This document shows, piece by piece, positions 1 to 10,721 of a stretch of DNA of 64,000 bases. The first letter of the stretch is position 1, and every line of letters starts with the position of its first letter. The translations under genes were made by a program, and so were the position numbers. Under the pieces are notes generated by a model, which had not been told where the DNA came from, ran no database searches, and was given only the letters and a program-made list of their open reading frames with translations. Where the stretch lies: the NCBI RefSeq assembly GCF_932276165.1, contig NC_064005.1, positions 3,968,001 to 4,032,000 on the forward strand, given 5' to 3'. The stretch is from Plutella xylostella. Lineage: Eukaryota; Arthropoda; Insecta; Lepidoptera; Plutellidae.

Positions 1-572
1 CTCGTTAGATGTCGAGTCGCCCCACCTTACACAATTGGTTTGGTTTCCGTACCAGAATCTCAAGAGACCCACAATTTCTTTAGGAGTATCTGAGCGCAGC
101 AATTTGTTCCAAAGAATATTATAATTCACCAGATCAAATGCCTTGCTCAGATCCAGGAAACAGGCATACACTGAGGTTGAACGCTTGACGTAATAGTTTA
201 CGGCATGCTTCAGACTCAGTATAGCCGAGTCTGTTGACAGACCGGGACGGAAACCAAACTGAGCATCATCGATGTCAAGCTTGCCTACCAGTTCAGGTTG
301 TAACAGCCGCTCAAGCACCTTCCCAATGATAGTACCCAGGGAGATAGGGCGATAGTTGCCAGCAGATCCCAGGTCACCTGTCTTATTCTTCGCCACCGGC
401 ACGACCACAGTTATCATGAGTGCGCTGGGCAGGTAACAAAACCTAACGCACATGTTGAACAGGCTGCACAACTTGGCGTAAACCTTGTCGCCCGCACACA
501 GCACATGTTCCACGCTCAGCCCGTCCAGGCCCGGCGCCTTGCCGCGCTTCATGCCGCGCACGGCGCACTTAA
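1..572 (-). mobile_element. Non-LTR retrotransposon (LINE) reverse-transcriptase fragment
   Basis: Translating the minus strand gives the N-terminal half of a LINE reverse transcriptase. In order it reads a K-A-P-G-x-D-G motif near 530, then N-Y-R-P-I-S-L (about 350), A-Q-F-G-F-R-P-G (about 250) and F-L-D-L-S-K-A-F-D (about 150). These are the fingers and palm motifs of CR1/jockey-group elements. The frame is open across the fragment. It runs off the left window edge and ends on the right where a TTAA-flanked MITE begins, so it is partial. The clade is inferred from motif wording only. Confidence 0.85.
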
Positions 573-580
573 GACATTAA

Positions 581-715
581 GGGCCCTTGCACCAACAAAT
601 TAAATCTAGATTTAGTGTCAAATGTCGACTTAAGAAACGTCAGTCCATATAAAATTTGACACTAAATCGAGATTTAACACTAAATCTAGAATTAATATGT
701 TTCTGCAAGTGGCCC
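581..715. mobile_element. Palindromic MITE with TTAA flanks
   Basis: The ends are inverted repeats: GGGCCCTTGCACCAACA on the left and, read from the other strand, GGGCCACTTGCAGAAACA on the right. TTAA flanks both sides (577-580 and 716-719). The interior is also nearly self-complementary (TCTAGATTTAGTGTCAAAT against its complement), so the whole element can fold into one hairpin. There is no coding capacity. TTAA suggests a piggyBac-type target, though TTA/TWA (Harbinger) is possible. Confidence 0.7.
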
Positions 716-719
716 TTAA

Positions 720-2220
720 TCTAGATTTTACAATGATATCGTGGGTCGTGGGAATAACGAGATAGATAAACTTAAAAAAAAACTATTATGTACTTAATTA
801 TTATTTATTTATAATACTTAATTATTTTCATTTTCTAAAGTAACAAGAAACAAGAGCATAAAATTAAAAGAAATTCAGACAATGTACAAAGGCTGATTGC
901 CAAAAATCCATTTCTTCCAGCCAACCCTTGATACTCGTAGTGGAAGAAGAAGGTGTCATTAATCATTATTATTTCGTCTAAAATCACTGCAGGTGCGAGA
1001 AATTCTTCTTGGTATACTGCCTAAGGTTCGCAGCTTCACTCACACCTGTAATCAAAGAAAAATAAAGATTATATACTTTCATCACGACCCATCCCGTCCC
1101 CACTGCTGGGGTACGGGCCTCTCGGGAAAATATTATTAAAATTACATGTGAGTATATGGGTAAAATTATTCGTCATATTTGGCAACACTAACCTGTAGCC
1201 GCTGCAACTCGTTTTCCAATTTTTCAAACGGAATTAAAGGCGCCTGAATATGTTATTCTTCCTGCATAAAAGCCAATATATCTAGTATTACTTTTCTTGC
1301 ATCACTTTTTAGCGCTTTCGGCATTATTACACGCCGAAAATCACAAAACAAATTAAATAACGTAGCGTCAGCCTCTTCGCAGAAATTGACAACTCAAATA
1401 ACGCACAGAGTATGAAATGACGATTGACAATGACGTCTCGTTAGTACACATTTTGACCACCGGAACAGATAAGATTGTGGCACTATACATACGTTCGATA
1501 CTCCACAGAGTAATAACTAGAGTTAAGTATATTACTCTATTCGTGTCGAACAAACTCAGATGTTTACATAATAATATTCTAAATAAATGGGTTCGATTCC
1601 CTACCAGCATAAGTTTGAAATATTCTCACAGTTCTTACAGTAAGGCGGGTACCTATTTACCTACCTTTTATCTACTTACCTACTTACTAAAGTGTTCTAT
1701 GTGTCTGGTTACGTACCAGCGTATCTGGTATCTGCAACATATTCGTATGATTACGACGATTAGAACCTATCCACGTCGGAGCGAGATGTTAAAAGTCAAA
1801 TACCGAATATAGGGTAAAACTACCAGTTACCGTCATAAAGTCTAATACCGAATATAGGGTAAAACTACCTGTTACCGGCCATCGTGTACATCGGAGATTT
1901 TAGAATACCTACTTTTGACTTTTTATATAGTTTTACTATTGGTATTTATAATTAATATGCATAAGACTATGCCTAAGTGTATTATATTTATTTGATACAA
2001 TATATTGAAGATATAATTTATAATGAACGATTTACCATAAAAGTACTAATAAGTTATACAACATTTTACTTACATAACTAAGTTGTTATCTGTAATTAAT
2101 CTGCAATCTCTCTCCCAATTTCCTAAAACCCCGATGACTTGGACTATATGTACATACCTACTGTTTTAATTACAACTTTATATCAATACTTACTTACCTG
2201 ATTAAATTATTCTCAAATTA
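720..2220. other. Non-coding stretch with small repeats upstream of the retroelement
   Basis: No gene is visible. A short RTE-type tail in minus orientation lies at about 1078-1125 (a variant of CCCCACTGCTGGG). At 1789-1877 there are two adjacent copies of a roughly 45-bp unit containing AATACCGAATATAGGGTAAA. I looked here for a 5' LTR and tRNA primer-binding site belonging to the Gag-Pol frame that follows and found neither. Confidence 0.5.
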
Positions 2221-5200
2221 ATGCTGAAAGATGAAAATATGTCTAATACACCGCCATTACCGTCGAAGTCATGGGAACAGACCGAAATAACCCCAAGAAC
2301 TTCTCTATCCAGAGAACTATCCGTTGATAGTTCTCGAAATTTAGGTCGTAGCAGGACGAGAACAAGAGCATCGCTATCATCACGGAAAAGAAGATATCGT
2401 TCTCGGTCTTCCCGTAAATTACGTACACGTTTGCGAGGCAGAAATAAGAGACATCAATCATCAAGCTCATCTTCGTCTGATGGGATCTACGAGTATGATC
2501 GTAAACGTAAACGACATGCCAGTTCTACCAACAGCTCTGACTCATTGACTGCAACTGACTGCAGCTACCGCGAGCGTAGATCACGATCACGTACGCGTAG
2601 AACCTCTCGAAAGCGACAGCGTCACGCCCGTTCCCATCGTGAAATGGAAATATCAGTGATGGAAAGGTTCATGAACGCCTTCACTAATCATGAAAATAAT
2701 GCGTTCGTGGGAGTTCAGGATGTAGTACCAAAACTTGACCCAAGTCTAAAGAACCAATCCACAAGAGCATGGCTTAATAAGGTCAATGAAATCGCGGTTA
2801 TGTATAAATGGACGGAAAAGCAGAAAATATTCCACGCACTTTCTAAACTGTCGGGCCTAGCCCGTAGATGGTACGAGGGCCTTACGTCTGTTGATTTAAC
2901 ATGGAACGAATGGCAAAGGAAGCTATTAAAGAACTTCCCAGATGATAGAAATTACGCAGACAGATTAACCGAAATGCTTGATCGTAAGAGCCGCCGGGAG
3001 GAGACATTAGAAGAATACTTCTATGATAAAGCTAAACTTGTTAATCACTGTAATATTAAAGGCAAGGATGCTGTAGATTGCATCATTCATGGAATCTACG
3101 ATAACAATATAAGACTAAACGCACAAGGCGCTAATTTTAAGAGCCCGAATAAATTACTGCGGTATCTGCGAGTCATATCAACAAAAACCAGTAAGGACTT
3201 GAAACGGACGGCTCCTACAGCAAGAACGAACATATTGCAACCCAGAAACTCAGAAAACAATAGAAACAATAGAGTTTATAATTCGCAAAGGACTCCCCGA
3301 TGTTTTAATTGCTCAGAACTAGGACATACTGTCCCTAAATGCCCTAAAGAATTGCAACGTTGTACCAAATGCAATTTGTTGGGACATATTCCTGAACACT
3401 GTCGAAGAGGTATGGTCAACAGGAACGAACGGCCAAACCAGCCTACATCTAATGAAAAGGTTAATATGATTAATAATATAAATAGAAATGAAACCCCAAA
3501 ATGTGAATCAAATATTTATCTTAAAGTAGTCAAAGTAAACGGTACTGATAGGCAGGCTTTCTTAGATCTAGGAAGTCAATGTACAATGATAAAGAAAAGT
3601 TGTGTTCTGGACTTAAATTTAGAGTTACAAACTACATGTTTGCCAATATTGAAAGGATTCGCATTTGGTTGTATGCAACCTTTGGGCCGTGTAGAAATAG
3701 ATGTGACTGTGGATTTTGTTAATGCAAAGATAGACGCGTATGTTGTACCAGATGAATTTCTTGGCTACGAGTTACTTATTGGCCAAAATTTAACTGAAAG
3801 ATCGGAAGTTATCATTTATAAGACAAACACGCAACTAATTTTGTACACGGATAAATCCGATTTGGCAGATGACAAAAAAATTAAATTATATAATGTATCC
3901 AAAATTTGCATTAATGGAATCCATAGTCTAGTCACTAGAGCCAACGAAAATATCACTGGTTATTTATATTTACCCGGCAGTTCTAACTTTAAATGTGGAA
4001 ATGAGTTGATTGTTCTACCGGGAGTATACCCGATAAATGAAGGGTTGTGTCAGATAGTGGCTATTAGTTTTTCAAGCCAAGCAATAACCTTACATGAAGG
4101 TCAGCTATTGTCCCGTGCACGAATTTTACCAATTGATGTACAATCTGAAGATCAGCATAATGAATTAAATGTTAATAAAATTATACTCGAGGACAATGAC
4201 AAAAACACGGATGTAAGAGTAGACGACATAACAATTGACATGCTTAATGTAGGATCTGACGCAACAGAGGAAGAAAGAAGTTTGTTACTAAGTTTAGTGA
4301 ACGAGTACAGAGATTGTTTTGCCTTAAACATGGACGAATTAGGTAAAACATCCATATGCAAAATGCATATTAAATTACAAGACGAGACACCGGTCTCATA
4401 CAAACCGTATCGCTTGCCCTACAGCGAACGTCTCGTAGTTAGGGACTTAGTCAATCAATTGTTAGAGAACAAAATTGTGCAAGAATCGGAATCAGCTTAT
4501 GCGAGCCCTATTGTACTGGTCAAGAAGAAAAATGGAGAATATCGGCTATGCGTTGACTACAGGGCCCTTAACAAAAAAACTGTTAAGGACTCTTATCCCA
4601 TGCCAGTGATCGACGATCAGTTGGATAGACTGAATGGTAAAAAATATTTTACCAGTCTTGATTTAAAATCTGGATATTATCAGATACCCATGAGTGAGGA
4701 GTCAAGGCATATAACGGCTTTTATTACCCCAGATGGCCATTTCGAATATACCAGAATGCCGTTTGGTCTAGTCAATGCCCCTGCTGTTTTCCAACACATG
4801 ATCAATAAGGCACTGGGAAAGGATAGATATGATTTAGCAATACCTTACATGGATGATTTGCTCTCACCAGCTACGACAGTTAAGGACGGCTTAGAAAAGT
4901 TACGGCGTATACTAAAATCTCTACGCGAAGCGGGTCTCACTTTAAACATCACAAAATGTAATTTCTTTCAAACCAGCTTAGACTATTTAGGTTACGAGGT
5001 TTCAAACAATGGTTTAAGGCCAGGAAAAAGGAAGATCGACGCGGTATCTTCCTTTCCCCCACCTACAAACGTTCATCAGATACGGCAATTTGTGGGCTTG
5101 GCCAGCTTCTTTCGCAGGTTCATACCAAACTTCGCGAGTATCGCAAGACCTCTGACTACGCTCACCAAAGCTAACACACCATGGTCGTGGGGTGAAACCG

Positions 5201-7029
5201 AGATAAAAGCTTTTGAAACTTTAAAAAGCAAACTGGTTGAGAGACCACTATTAGCTCTGTACGACCCGAGTTACATAACCGAAGTTCACTGTGATGCGAG
5301 CAAATTGGGTATTGGCGGAATTCTGCTGCAAAAACCTGATGAAAAGTCGCCATTGAGACCAGTTGCATACTACAGCAGGCAGACTACCAAAGATGAGCAA
5401 TTTATGCACTCCTACGAACTAGAGACTCTTGCAGTCGTTTTTAGTCTTAAAAAGTTTCGTACCTATTTAATAGGACTCAATTTTAAAGTGTGCACTGACT
5501 GCAATGCACTAAGGTCCACGCTTTCAAAACGAGACTTAGTTCCGAGGATTGCGAGATGGTGGCTCTTACTGCAAGAGTATAATTTTACGATAGAGTACAA
5601 ACCGGGAGATAGTATGAGACACGCTGACGCTTTAAGCAGAAACCCATTACCGTGCAATGAAAGTGATAATTTGGCGGAAGCTCGCGAATTTGACGTCCTC
5701 AAAGTTGATGCTCTAAATACCTCAGAGTGGTTGCATACTGTGCAAATGACCGATTCAAAGTTAAAATTGATTAGAACGATTCTGGAACAAGGTAACAAAG
5801 AGATTAAAGACATCACAGATAATTACACAATCAAAGATAATAAACTATACAGAAAAGTAGGTACTTCACTAAAATGGGTCGTACCGAATGCTGCGAGATG
5901 GAGGATTTGCCAATTGAACCACGACGAGTCAGGCCACTTTTCATTAGAGATGACTTTAGACAAAATAAAGCAAGATTTCTGGTTCCCCAAAATGAATAGG
6001 TTCATTCGTAAATATGTTTCAGCTTGTCTCAATTGTGCCTACAACAAATCCTCGACCTCGAAGCGCAGCGGTTATTTACATCCAATCCCTAAAGGAAATA
6101 GTCCATTCCATACCCTCCATATGGACCATCTAGGTCCATTTGTGAGAAGTAAAAGCGGTAATACGTATATTTTCGCAGTGATAGATGGGTTCAGCAAATT
6201 CATTTTCATCAGGGCCGTTAAAAATGTAAAAACTAAAACTACAATTCAGATTTTGCAAGATATATTTGACATCATAGGATGTCCTAAGATTATCATATCT
6301 GATAGGGGTACAAGCTTCACATCAACGTCGTTCCAAAATTACATAAAGGCCATTGGTGTTAAGCACATTCTTAATGCCGTAGCAACCCCACGTGCTAATG
6401 GTCAAATCGAACGATATAATCGTACCATTTTGGATTCACTGGCTGCTTCTAATCACGGTTTGGACGAACGTGAATGGGATACTCATATCGGAAAAGTACA
6501 ATGGAGTTTAAACAACACCACTAATAGGAGTACGGGGACAGCTCCATCAGAAATAGTGTTTGGTAAAAGGACCACTTGTACTAATCAGGGAATTATTCAG
6601 AACGCTCTTCAAGATGGAAAGATACATGAAACTGATAGGGACAAAATCAAAATGACTGTTCAAGAAAATCTAGAGAAGAATAGGATAAAAATGAAACAGC
6701 ATTACGATAAAAACAGAGCCCCGACTAAATTCTTTAACGAAGGCGATCTTGTCATGATCCCAAATCATAATCTCCCAGCGGATGGTAAGAGTAAAAAGTT
6801 GCTACCCAAATATCGAGGGCCATATAAAATTACTGCAGTCTTGGAAAACGACCGATACCAAATAACAAGTATACCTGGGTTTTCAAAAAGGGGATATAAA
6901 AGTGTTTATCCAGCGGATCATCTTAAAAAATGGATTACGTTCAATAGCGATGACACAAGTGGCTCAGGTATAACATCAAATTGCTTAGACGAAACAGAAA
7001 GCTCAGGAGACTCTGACAATTCTCAGTGA
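2221..7029 (+). CDS. Ty3/gypsy-type retrotransposon Gag-Pol polyprotein, intact frame
   Basis: A single 1602-codon frame carries every Gag-Pol domain of a Metaviridae element. It opens with an Arg/Ser-rich N-terminus (about residues 15-145) and a Gag core. Two CCHC zinc knuckles start near 361 and 381. The aspartic protease has a D-L-G-S active-site motif at 449 (usual D-T/S-G). The reverse transcriptase has Y-M-D-D at 876, followed by RNase H (H-C-D-A-S, then H-A-D-A-L-S-R). The integrase has an H2C2 zinc site and D1302, D1361, E1397 with the classical 35-residue D-E spacing. No envelope frame follows. A second Met at codon 7 is an equally good start. Gag and Pol are fused without a frameshift. 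I saw no stops or frame breaks, so insertion is young or the frame is under constraint. No flanking LTR pair is recognisable. Confidence 0.93.
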   Translation: MLKDENMSNTPPLPSKSWEQTEITPRTSLSRELSVDSSRNLGRSRTRTRASLSSRKRRYRSRSSRKLRTRLRGRNKRHQSSSSSSSDGIYEYDRKRKRHASSTNSSDSLTATDCSYRERRSRSRTRRTSRKRQRHARSHREMEISVMERFMNAFTNHENNAFVGVQDVVPKLDPSLKNQSTRAWLNKVNEIAVMYKWTEKQKIFHALSKLSGLARRWYEGLTSVDLTWNEWQRKLLKNFPDDRNYADRLTEMLDRKSRREETLEEYFYDKAKLVNHCNIKGKDAVDCIIHGIYDNNIRLNAQGANFKSPNKLLRYLRVISTKTSKDLKRTAPTARTNILQPRNSENNRNNRVYNSQRTPRCFNCSELGHTVPKCPKELQRCTKCNLLGHIPEHCRRGMVNRNERPNQPTSNEKVNMINNINRNETPKCESNIYLKVVKVNGTDRQAFLDLGSQCTMIKKSCVLDLNLELQTTCLPILKGFAFGCMQPLGRVEIDVTVDFVNAKIDAYVVPDEFLGYELLIGQNLTERSEVIIYKTNTQLILYTDKSDLADDKKIKLYNVSKICINGIHSLVTRANENITGYLYLPGSSNFKCGNELIVLPGVYPINEGLCQIVAISFSSQAITLHEGQLLSRARILPIDVQSEDQHNELNVNKIILEDNDKNTDVRVDDITIDMLNVGSDATEEERSLLLSLVNEYRDCFALNMDELGKTSICKMHIKLQDETPVSYKPYRLPYSERLVVRDLVNQLLENKIVQESESAYASPIVLVKKKNGEYRLCVDYRALNKKTVKDSYPMPVIDDQLDRLNGKKYFTSLDLKSGYYQIPMSEESRHITAFITPDGHFEYTRMPFGLVNAPAVFQHMINKALGKDRYDLAIPYMDDLLSPATTVKDGLEKLRRILKSLREAGLTLNITKCNFFQTSLDYLGYEVSNNGLRPGKRKIDAVSSFPPPTNVHQIRQFVGLASFFRRFIPNFASIARPLTTLTKANTPWSWGETEIKAFETLKSKLVERPLLALYDPSYITEVHCDASKLGIGGILLQKPDEKSPLRPVAYYSRQTTKDEQFMHSYELETLAVVFSLKKFRTYLIGLNFKVCTDCNALRSTLSKRDLVPRIARWWLLLQEYNFTIEYKPGDSMRHADALSRNPLPCNESDNLAEAREFDVLKVDALNTSEWLHTVQMTDSKLKLIRTILEQGNKEIKDITDNYTIKDNKLYRKVGTSLKWVVPNAARWRICQLNHDESGHFSLEMTLDKIKQDFWFPKMNRFIRKYVSACLNCAYNKSSTSKRSGYLHPIPKGNSPFHTLHMDHLGPFVRSKSGNTYIFAVIDGFSKFIFIRAVKNVKTKTTIQILQDIFDIIGCPKIIISDRGTSFTSTSFQNYIKAIGVKHILNAVATPRANGQIERYNRTILDSLAASNHGLDEREWDTHIGKVQWSLNNTTNRSTGTAPSEIVFGKRTTCTNQGIIQNALQDGKIHETDRDKIKMTVQENLEKNRIKMKQHYDKNRAPTKFFNEGDLVMIPNHNLPADGKSKKLLPKYRGPYKITAVLENDRYQITSIPGFSKRGYKSVYPADHLKKWITFNSDDTSGSGITSNCLDETESSGDSDNSQ

Positions 7030-7546
7030 CTGACATTATATACTTATTGACTTATTGACTGGACAATTTAATTTAATATAAATAAAAATAAATAATAAAT
7101 AAACGTAGTCTGACTTTTTCCTGTACACACTGTCCTGTTCCTATCCCTCTTTTTGTTTTAGGATAAAAATGTTTAAATATAAATTATAAAGAAAATGTTG
7201 ATTAATATGAAGACAAGATGATGATGATTATAATATAAGAGATAAAATTGAAGAATTGAAATACATGATGAGAATATCGAAAGAAGATACTTACATTATA
7301 TATATATATATATACATATTATGAGAATCGCTGGCTGAACAGTATTGTTTTAATAGATCAAGATATTTAAATTGTTATAATAATAAATGATGATACAAGA
7401 ATATCATATATAAAGCAGAAGAATTGGAATATATTACCTATGAAAACAAGATTATAAATGTATAACGAGAATGGCTGGCCGAACAGTATTGTTCTGATAT
7501 TGAAGACGGTTAGCACACTTTAATAATGTTATAATAAAAGGTGAAA
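7030..7546 (+). other. 3' flank of the Gag-Pol frame, AT-rich with an imperfect duplication
   Basis: Non-coding. An imperfect direct duplication of about 130 bp is marked by GAACAGTATTGTT at about 7340 and again at about 7475. A TA-dinucleotide run lies at about 7297-7314. This stretch is probably the 3' untranslated part of the retroelement. Confidence 0.45.
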
Positions 7547-7834
7547 GGTATGCCGAAGTGCAAGCGGTGCTCACACTAGGATGTGAATGGTATGCCGAAG
7601 CACAAGCGGTGCTCACCTAATGATAATTAGTATACAGTGGTTGGTATGCCGAAGTGCAAGCGGTACTCACACAGGGTTGTGAATGGTATGCCGAAGCACA
7701 AGCGGTGCCCACTATACTATTTATCTGATAAAGAGTAAGTATGTTGTCCGAGTATATGTGGTTGGTATGCCGATGTGCAAGCGGTACTCACACTGGGTTG
7801 TGAATGGTATGCCGAAGCACAAGCGGTGCCCACA
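7547..7834 (+). repeat. Minisatellite of three paired units in the retroelement 3' region
   Basis: The motif GGTATGCCGAAG followed by (T/C)(G/A)CAAGCGGT occurs at 7547, 7589, 7643, 7685, 7764 and 7806. The copies form three pairs. Within each pair they are exactly 42 bp apart, and the pairs are separated by unrelated AT-rich spacers of different length. All copies are direct. Confidence 0.85.
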
Positions 7835-7919
7835 ATACTAGTGACATTTTTTTTAACGTAAACTAAGCCTTTACTCCAGTTTTATGACATTTTTATTATA
7901 ATATCAATCTTTCTCATCA

Positions 7920-8035
7920 CAATCATCATCATCATCAGCCTATATTAGTCCACTGCTGGACGTGGACCCCTCCTAAAGCTCGCCACTGGATGCCATTTAT
8001 AGCTTTCCACCGGCTCTCTAGCCGGAGTATCTTTT
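7920..8035 (-). mobile_element. RTE-type LINE 3' tail
   Basis: Read on the minus strand this is the common lepidopteran RTE 3' end: a CCAGCAGTGGA-type sequence followed by a GATGATGATGAT microsatellite. Only about 115 bp remain. Confidence 0.6.
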
Positions 8036-8045
8036 TTCACTTTAA

Positions 8046-8950
8046 GATAGCCCAACATTTATCTTATAATAAATAAAAATTAAATAAAAATTTATTAATC
8101 AATGTTTAAATTGTCTATTTGTACGAATTAATATCATTTTTTTTCTAATCGCATATGTGGTACTGTTTCAGATTCTCCGAGCAACAACGAATGCAGCGTA
8201 GCAGCATCACATCTATAAGAACAACCGGAATATGGTTTACAAATTTAATTATCTAGGAACTTCGTTTAGTCCTATTTTTAAATATTTCTCAGAGAAGATT
8301 GTGTTTCAATGTTTGCTAAGGGCACTTGAGAATAATGCATATATTAGTAACTTAATTAATAGGTTTAAGTATAATTTAGTTGATTCATTTGGTTTGTTAA
8401 CAAATTAGAGGTTTTTAGCTTGCGTTCGAATGGCCGACAGGGAATGGGGACATTCCTAATAACAGGACGGCCGACTGTTAGCGTTTACATTTTTTAAATA
8501 CTATTCTTGTATTAAATAAGTAACACTCTTTCCCATTATAATGATCTTATTGTAATTTAGCTATTATTCTGAGATCTGGGATTGACCAGAGTATAGCTGG
8601 AACGGAGCAATCGCTCATTGTCTATGGTTTGTCTGTGATTCGAAAGAGGAAGTAAGATCCGGGGTCGGCCATCTTAGAAAAAAAATATAGAAAAGACAGA
8701 TTGTTTGGTTGGATTGAAAATTGCAATTTATTATTGTTAGTTGGTGATTCGGTGCCTTTATTTGCTTCCTTTCTTTCAAATTATCATCAGTGTTATTGAG
8801 CATCTGTTAAGGTATAATTTTGTTTATAATTGCCACCATGTTTTTTTCATATAAAATATATATTTTTTTTTTTTAAAATTCGAATTTTAATTAAGCTTTA
8901 CATATATAACCCATACCCAAAGTTTCATTTTTCTGCTACACTTAGATCCT
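8046..8950. other. Non-coding stretch, possible LTR-like remnant
   Basis: No gene. A purine-rich tract with flanking CGGCCGAC inverted pieces lies at about 8430-8480. The following 350 bp (from TGTTAGCGTTTACA) have the look of a retroelement LTR, but I found no second copy upstream of the Gag-Pol frame, so this is only a suggestion. Confidence 0.3.
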
Positions 8951-8964
8951 TCTGCTGGTTAAAG

Positions 8965-9205
8965 GGTTGTTGTTTATCCGTGAGAACGCCTCTGCCTTCG
9001 GGCAGCTTGAAAACATCTAACAGTTCGGTTGCCCACATACCCGACAACTCTCTCAGTGCAAGCTTGCTTGTGTTGGGGTCCACCAACCCGCACTTGGCCA
9101 GCGTGGTGGACTAGGAATAAAAGTAATAAAACCCTTCCTTCATTGGAAGGAGACCAGCAGTGGGGACGTGATGTGTCGTGATGATGATGATCCGTGAATA
9201 TGTCG
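8965..9205 (+). mobile_element. RTE-type LINE 3' end, GATGATG-tailed
   Basis: Shares long matches with 16630-16780, for example CAAGCTTGCTTGTGTTGGGG and GGCCAGCGTGGTGGACTAG. It ends in CAGTGGGGACGTGATG and a GATGATGATGAT run. A 5'-truncated, non-coding copy. Confidence 0.65.
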
Positions 9206-10589
9206 CGTTTGACTGAATTGATTTGAATGCGGTATTCAGGAAAGTATTTTTGCAAATTCTTGATTTAGTACGTATAATCGTTTGGTGGTGTTCTAATAGT
9301 GATTTCTATTGTTTATTTTGTAAAATGATGTCAGTTTAATTATTTGTAGGTATTCATTAGTAATTACTTATCGATAGGTAGTAATTATGAGGTATTGTTA
9401 TTATTTATTATACGTTATTAAAAGTAATTAGATACCCTCTTTAATATTTATTAGCGTAGGTCAGGCGTGAGTAGGTTCTCGGAATCGTTAAAGAACTGAA
9501 CCATGAAGTATTTCTAATTTCATTTTTACACTAATTGCATTCGTAAATGATGTGTTCGAAATTTTCCACAAATATACTGAAAATAATTATGAATGAAATA
9601 AAGTTGCTAATTATATTATTATTCTAGAATATCACTAGTCCCCAACTCTGGGTATGGCTGTTGCATACAAAGCGTGTCGTTGGCATTACATAGATAAAAA
9701 TAATCATAACAACAGTTCAAGGCGGTTTAAATCTTATCAAATGCGGAATCTTTAACCTGATTGTCTTTTGTCTCTCACCAAACTTGTTTTGAGACCTCTT
9801 ATCGTCGTAATTTTGCCACAAGACGCAAAAAATACTATTTGAGCGTGATTAAAGTACAAAAATAAACATTAAAAGTATCTTTGTCCTATCACTAACCGGA
9901 CTAGCGTGGTCAAACAAGACCAGTTGTGCAAATATTAGTTGAAAGAGCTTACGTGTTGCACGCAGAAAATAAAAGTCTAGGATTAAATATTAGTTAATAG
10001 ATCAAACTATTAACATCAAACTGCAACCTCGTATGTCCATCGTTCTTGTGTATTTATAATGTCAAGATGAAGGTAATCTATATTAGATTAGATTTGCCTC
10101 AACTTGGTAGTTAGGTTTATTATGGACCTAGTTATATAACTATTTAAATCTTTGGTCGAATTTACTTTCTTACACATATTGCACTTCCCAAATAACCACT
10201 GTGGGCCGGAGGGATACCCACGCTAGGTTTGCCTGTCCGTTTCACTCGAGGACGCGGCCCACAGCTTGGTCAGCTTACAGATAATTGCTGCTGTGAAAAA
10301 AATCTCCACAATACCATTACATAACACTGCCCTCCTAAATTCAGCCGCCATGTTGGACCATGCATTCGATGCGTTGCATAGGTGGCCCGTGCAAGACTCA
10401 CCGTGTAATACCTTTTTATTCAGATTTTGAGCAATGGCTTAGATTCTCAGGACATAACATCTGGAGAAGAACTGTGAAGGTCCTATGCCCTATGAGACTA
10501 TAACTATACGCGTTTCGATGCACCAATTAAGAAACTGTATGTACCTACAAATTATAAATCTGTAAATCTAACCGCTCGTCTCCTTCCAG
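9206..10589. other. Non-coding AT-rich stretch
   Basis: No gene seen. A perfect 10-bp inverted repeat, CTGTGGGCCG at about 10199 and CGGCCCACAG at about 10255, encloses a GC-rich loop in otherwise AT-rich DNA. It ends in a pyrimidine tract and AG, forming the acceptor of the exon that follows. It may be intron of that unrecognised gene. Confidence 0.4.
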
Positions 10590-10721
10590 GCAATCTACAA
10601 GGCCGTGGACGAGCACTCTCTCAGCTCGGATGTACCGGGCGCTGTGATTGGTCGCCTGGAGCGCCACCTGGCGGCCGCAGTCAACACCTCGTGCGGCGCG
10701 CTGCGGGACGCCTTCCTCAAG
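10590..10721 (+). CDS. Isolated exon of an unrecognised protein
   Basis: A GC-rich 132-bp block (44 codons) sits between a good acceptor (CTCCTTCCAG) and a possible donor (AAG|GTACCA). It reads without stop in phase 0, starting A-I-Y-K-A-V-D-E-H and ending G-A-L-R-D-A-F-L-K. Composition and third-position GC match the real exons elsewhere in the window and not the surrounding AT-rich DNA. If the donor is not used, the frame stops at 10764-10766, making it a possible terminal exon. No other plus-strand exon is visible within 10 kb on either side. It may belong to a gene with very long introns extending left of the window, or be a transduced or duplicated exon. I do not recognise the protein. 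Confidence 0.5.

Noticed and set aside
1368..1812. Opposed frames of 80 and 131 codons
   Set aside because: AT-rich with poor composition and no domain; they overlap each other and a simple tandem duplication.
8430..8830. 3' LTR of the gypsy-type element
   Set aside because: It has LTR-like features (purine tract, TGT start) but no matching copy was found 5' of Gag, so it is not called.
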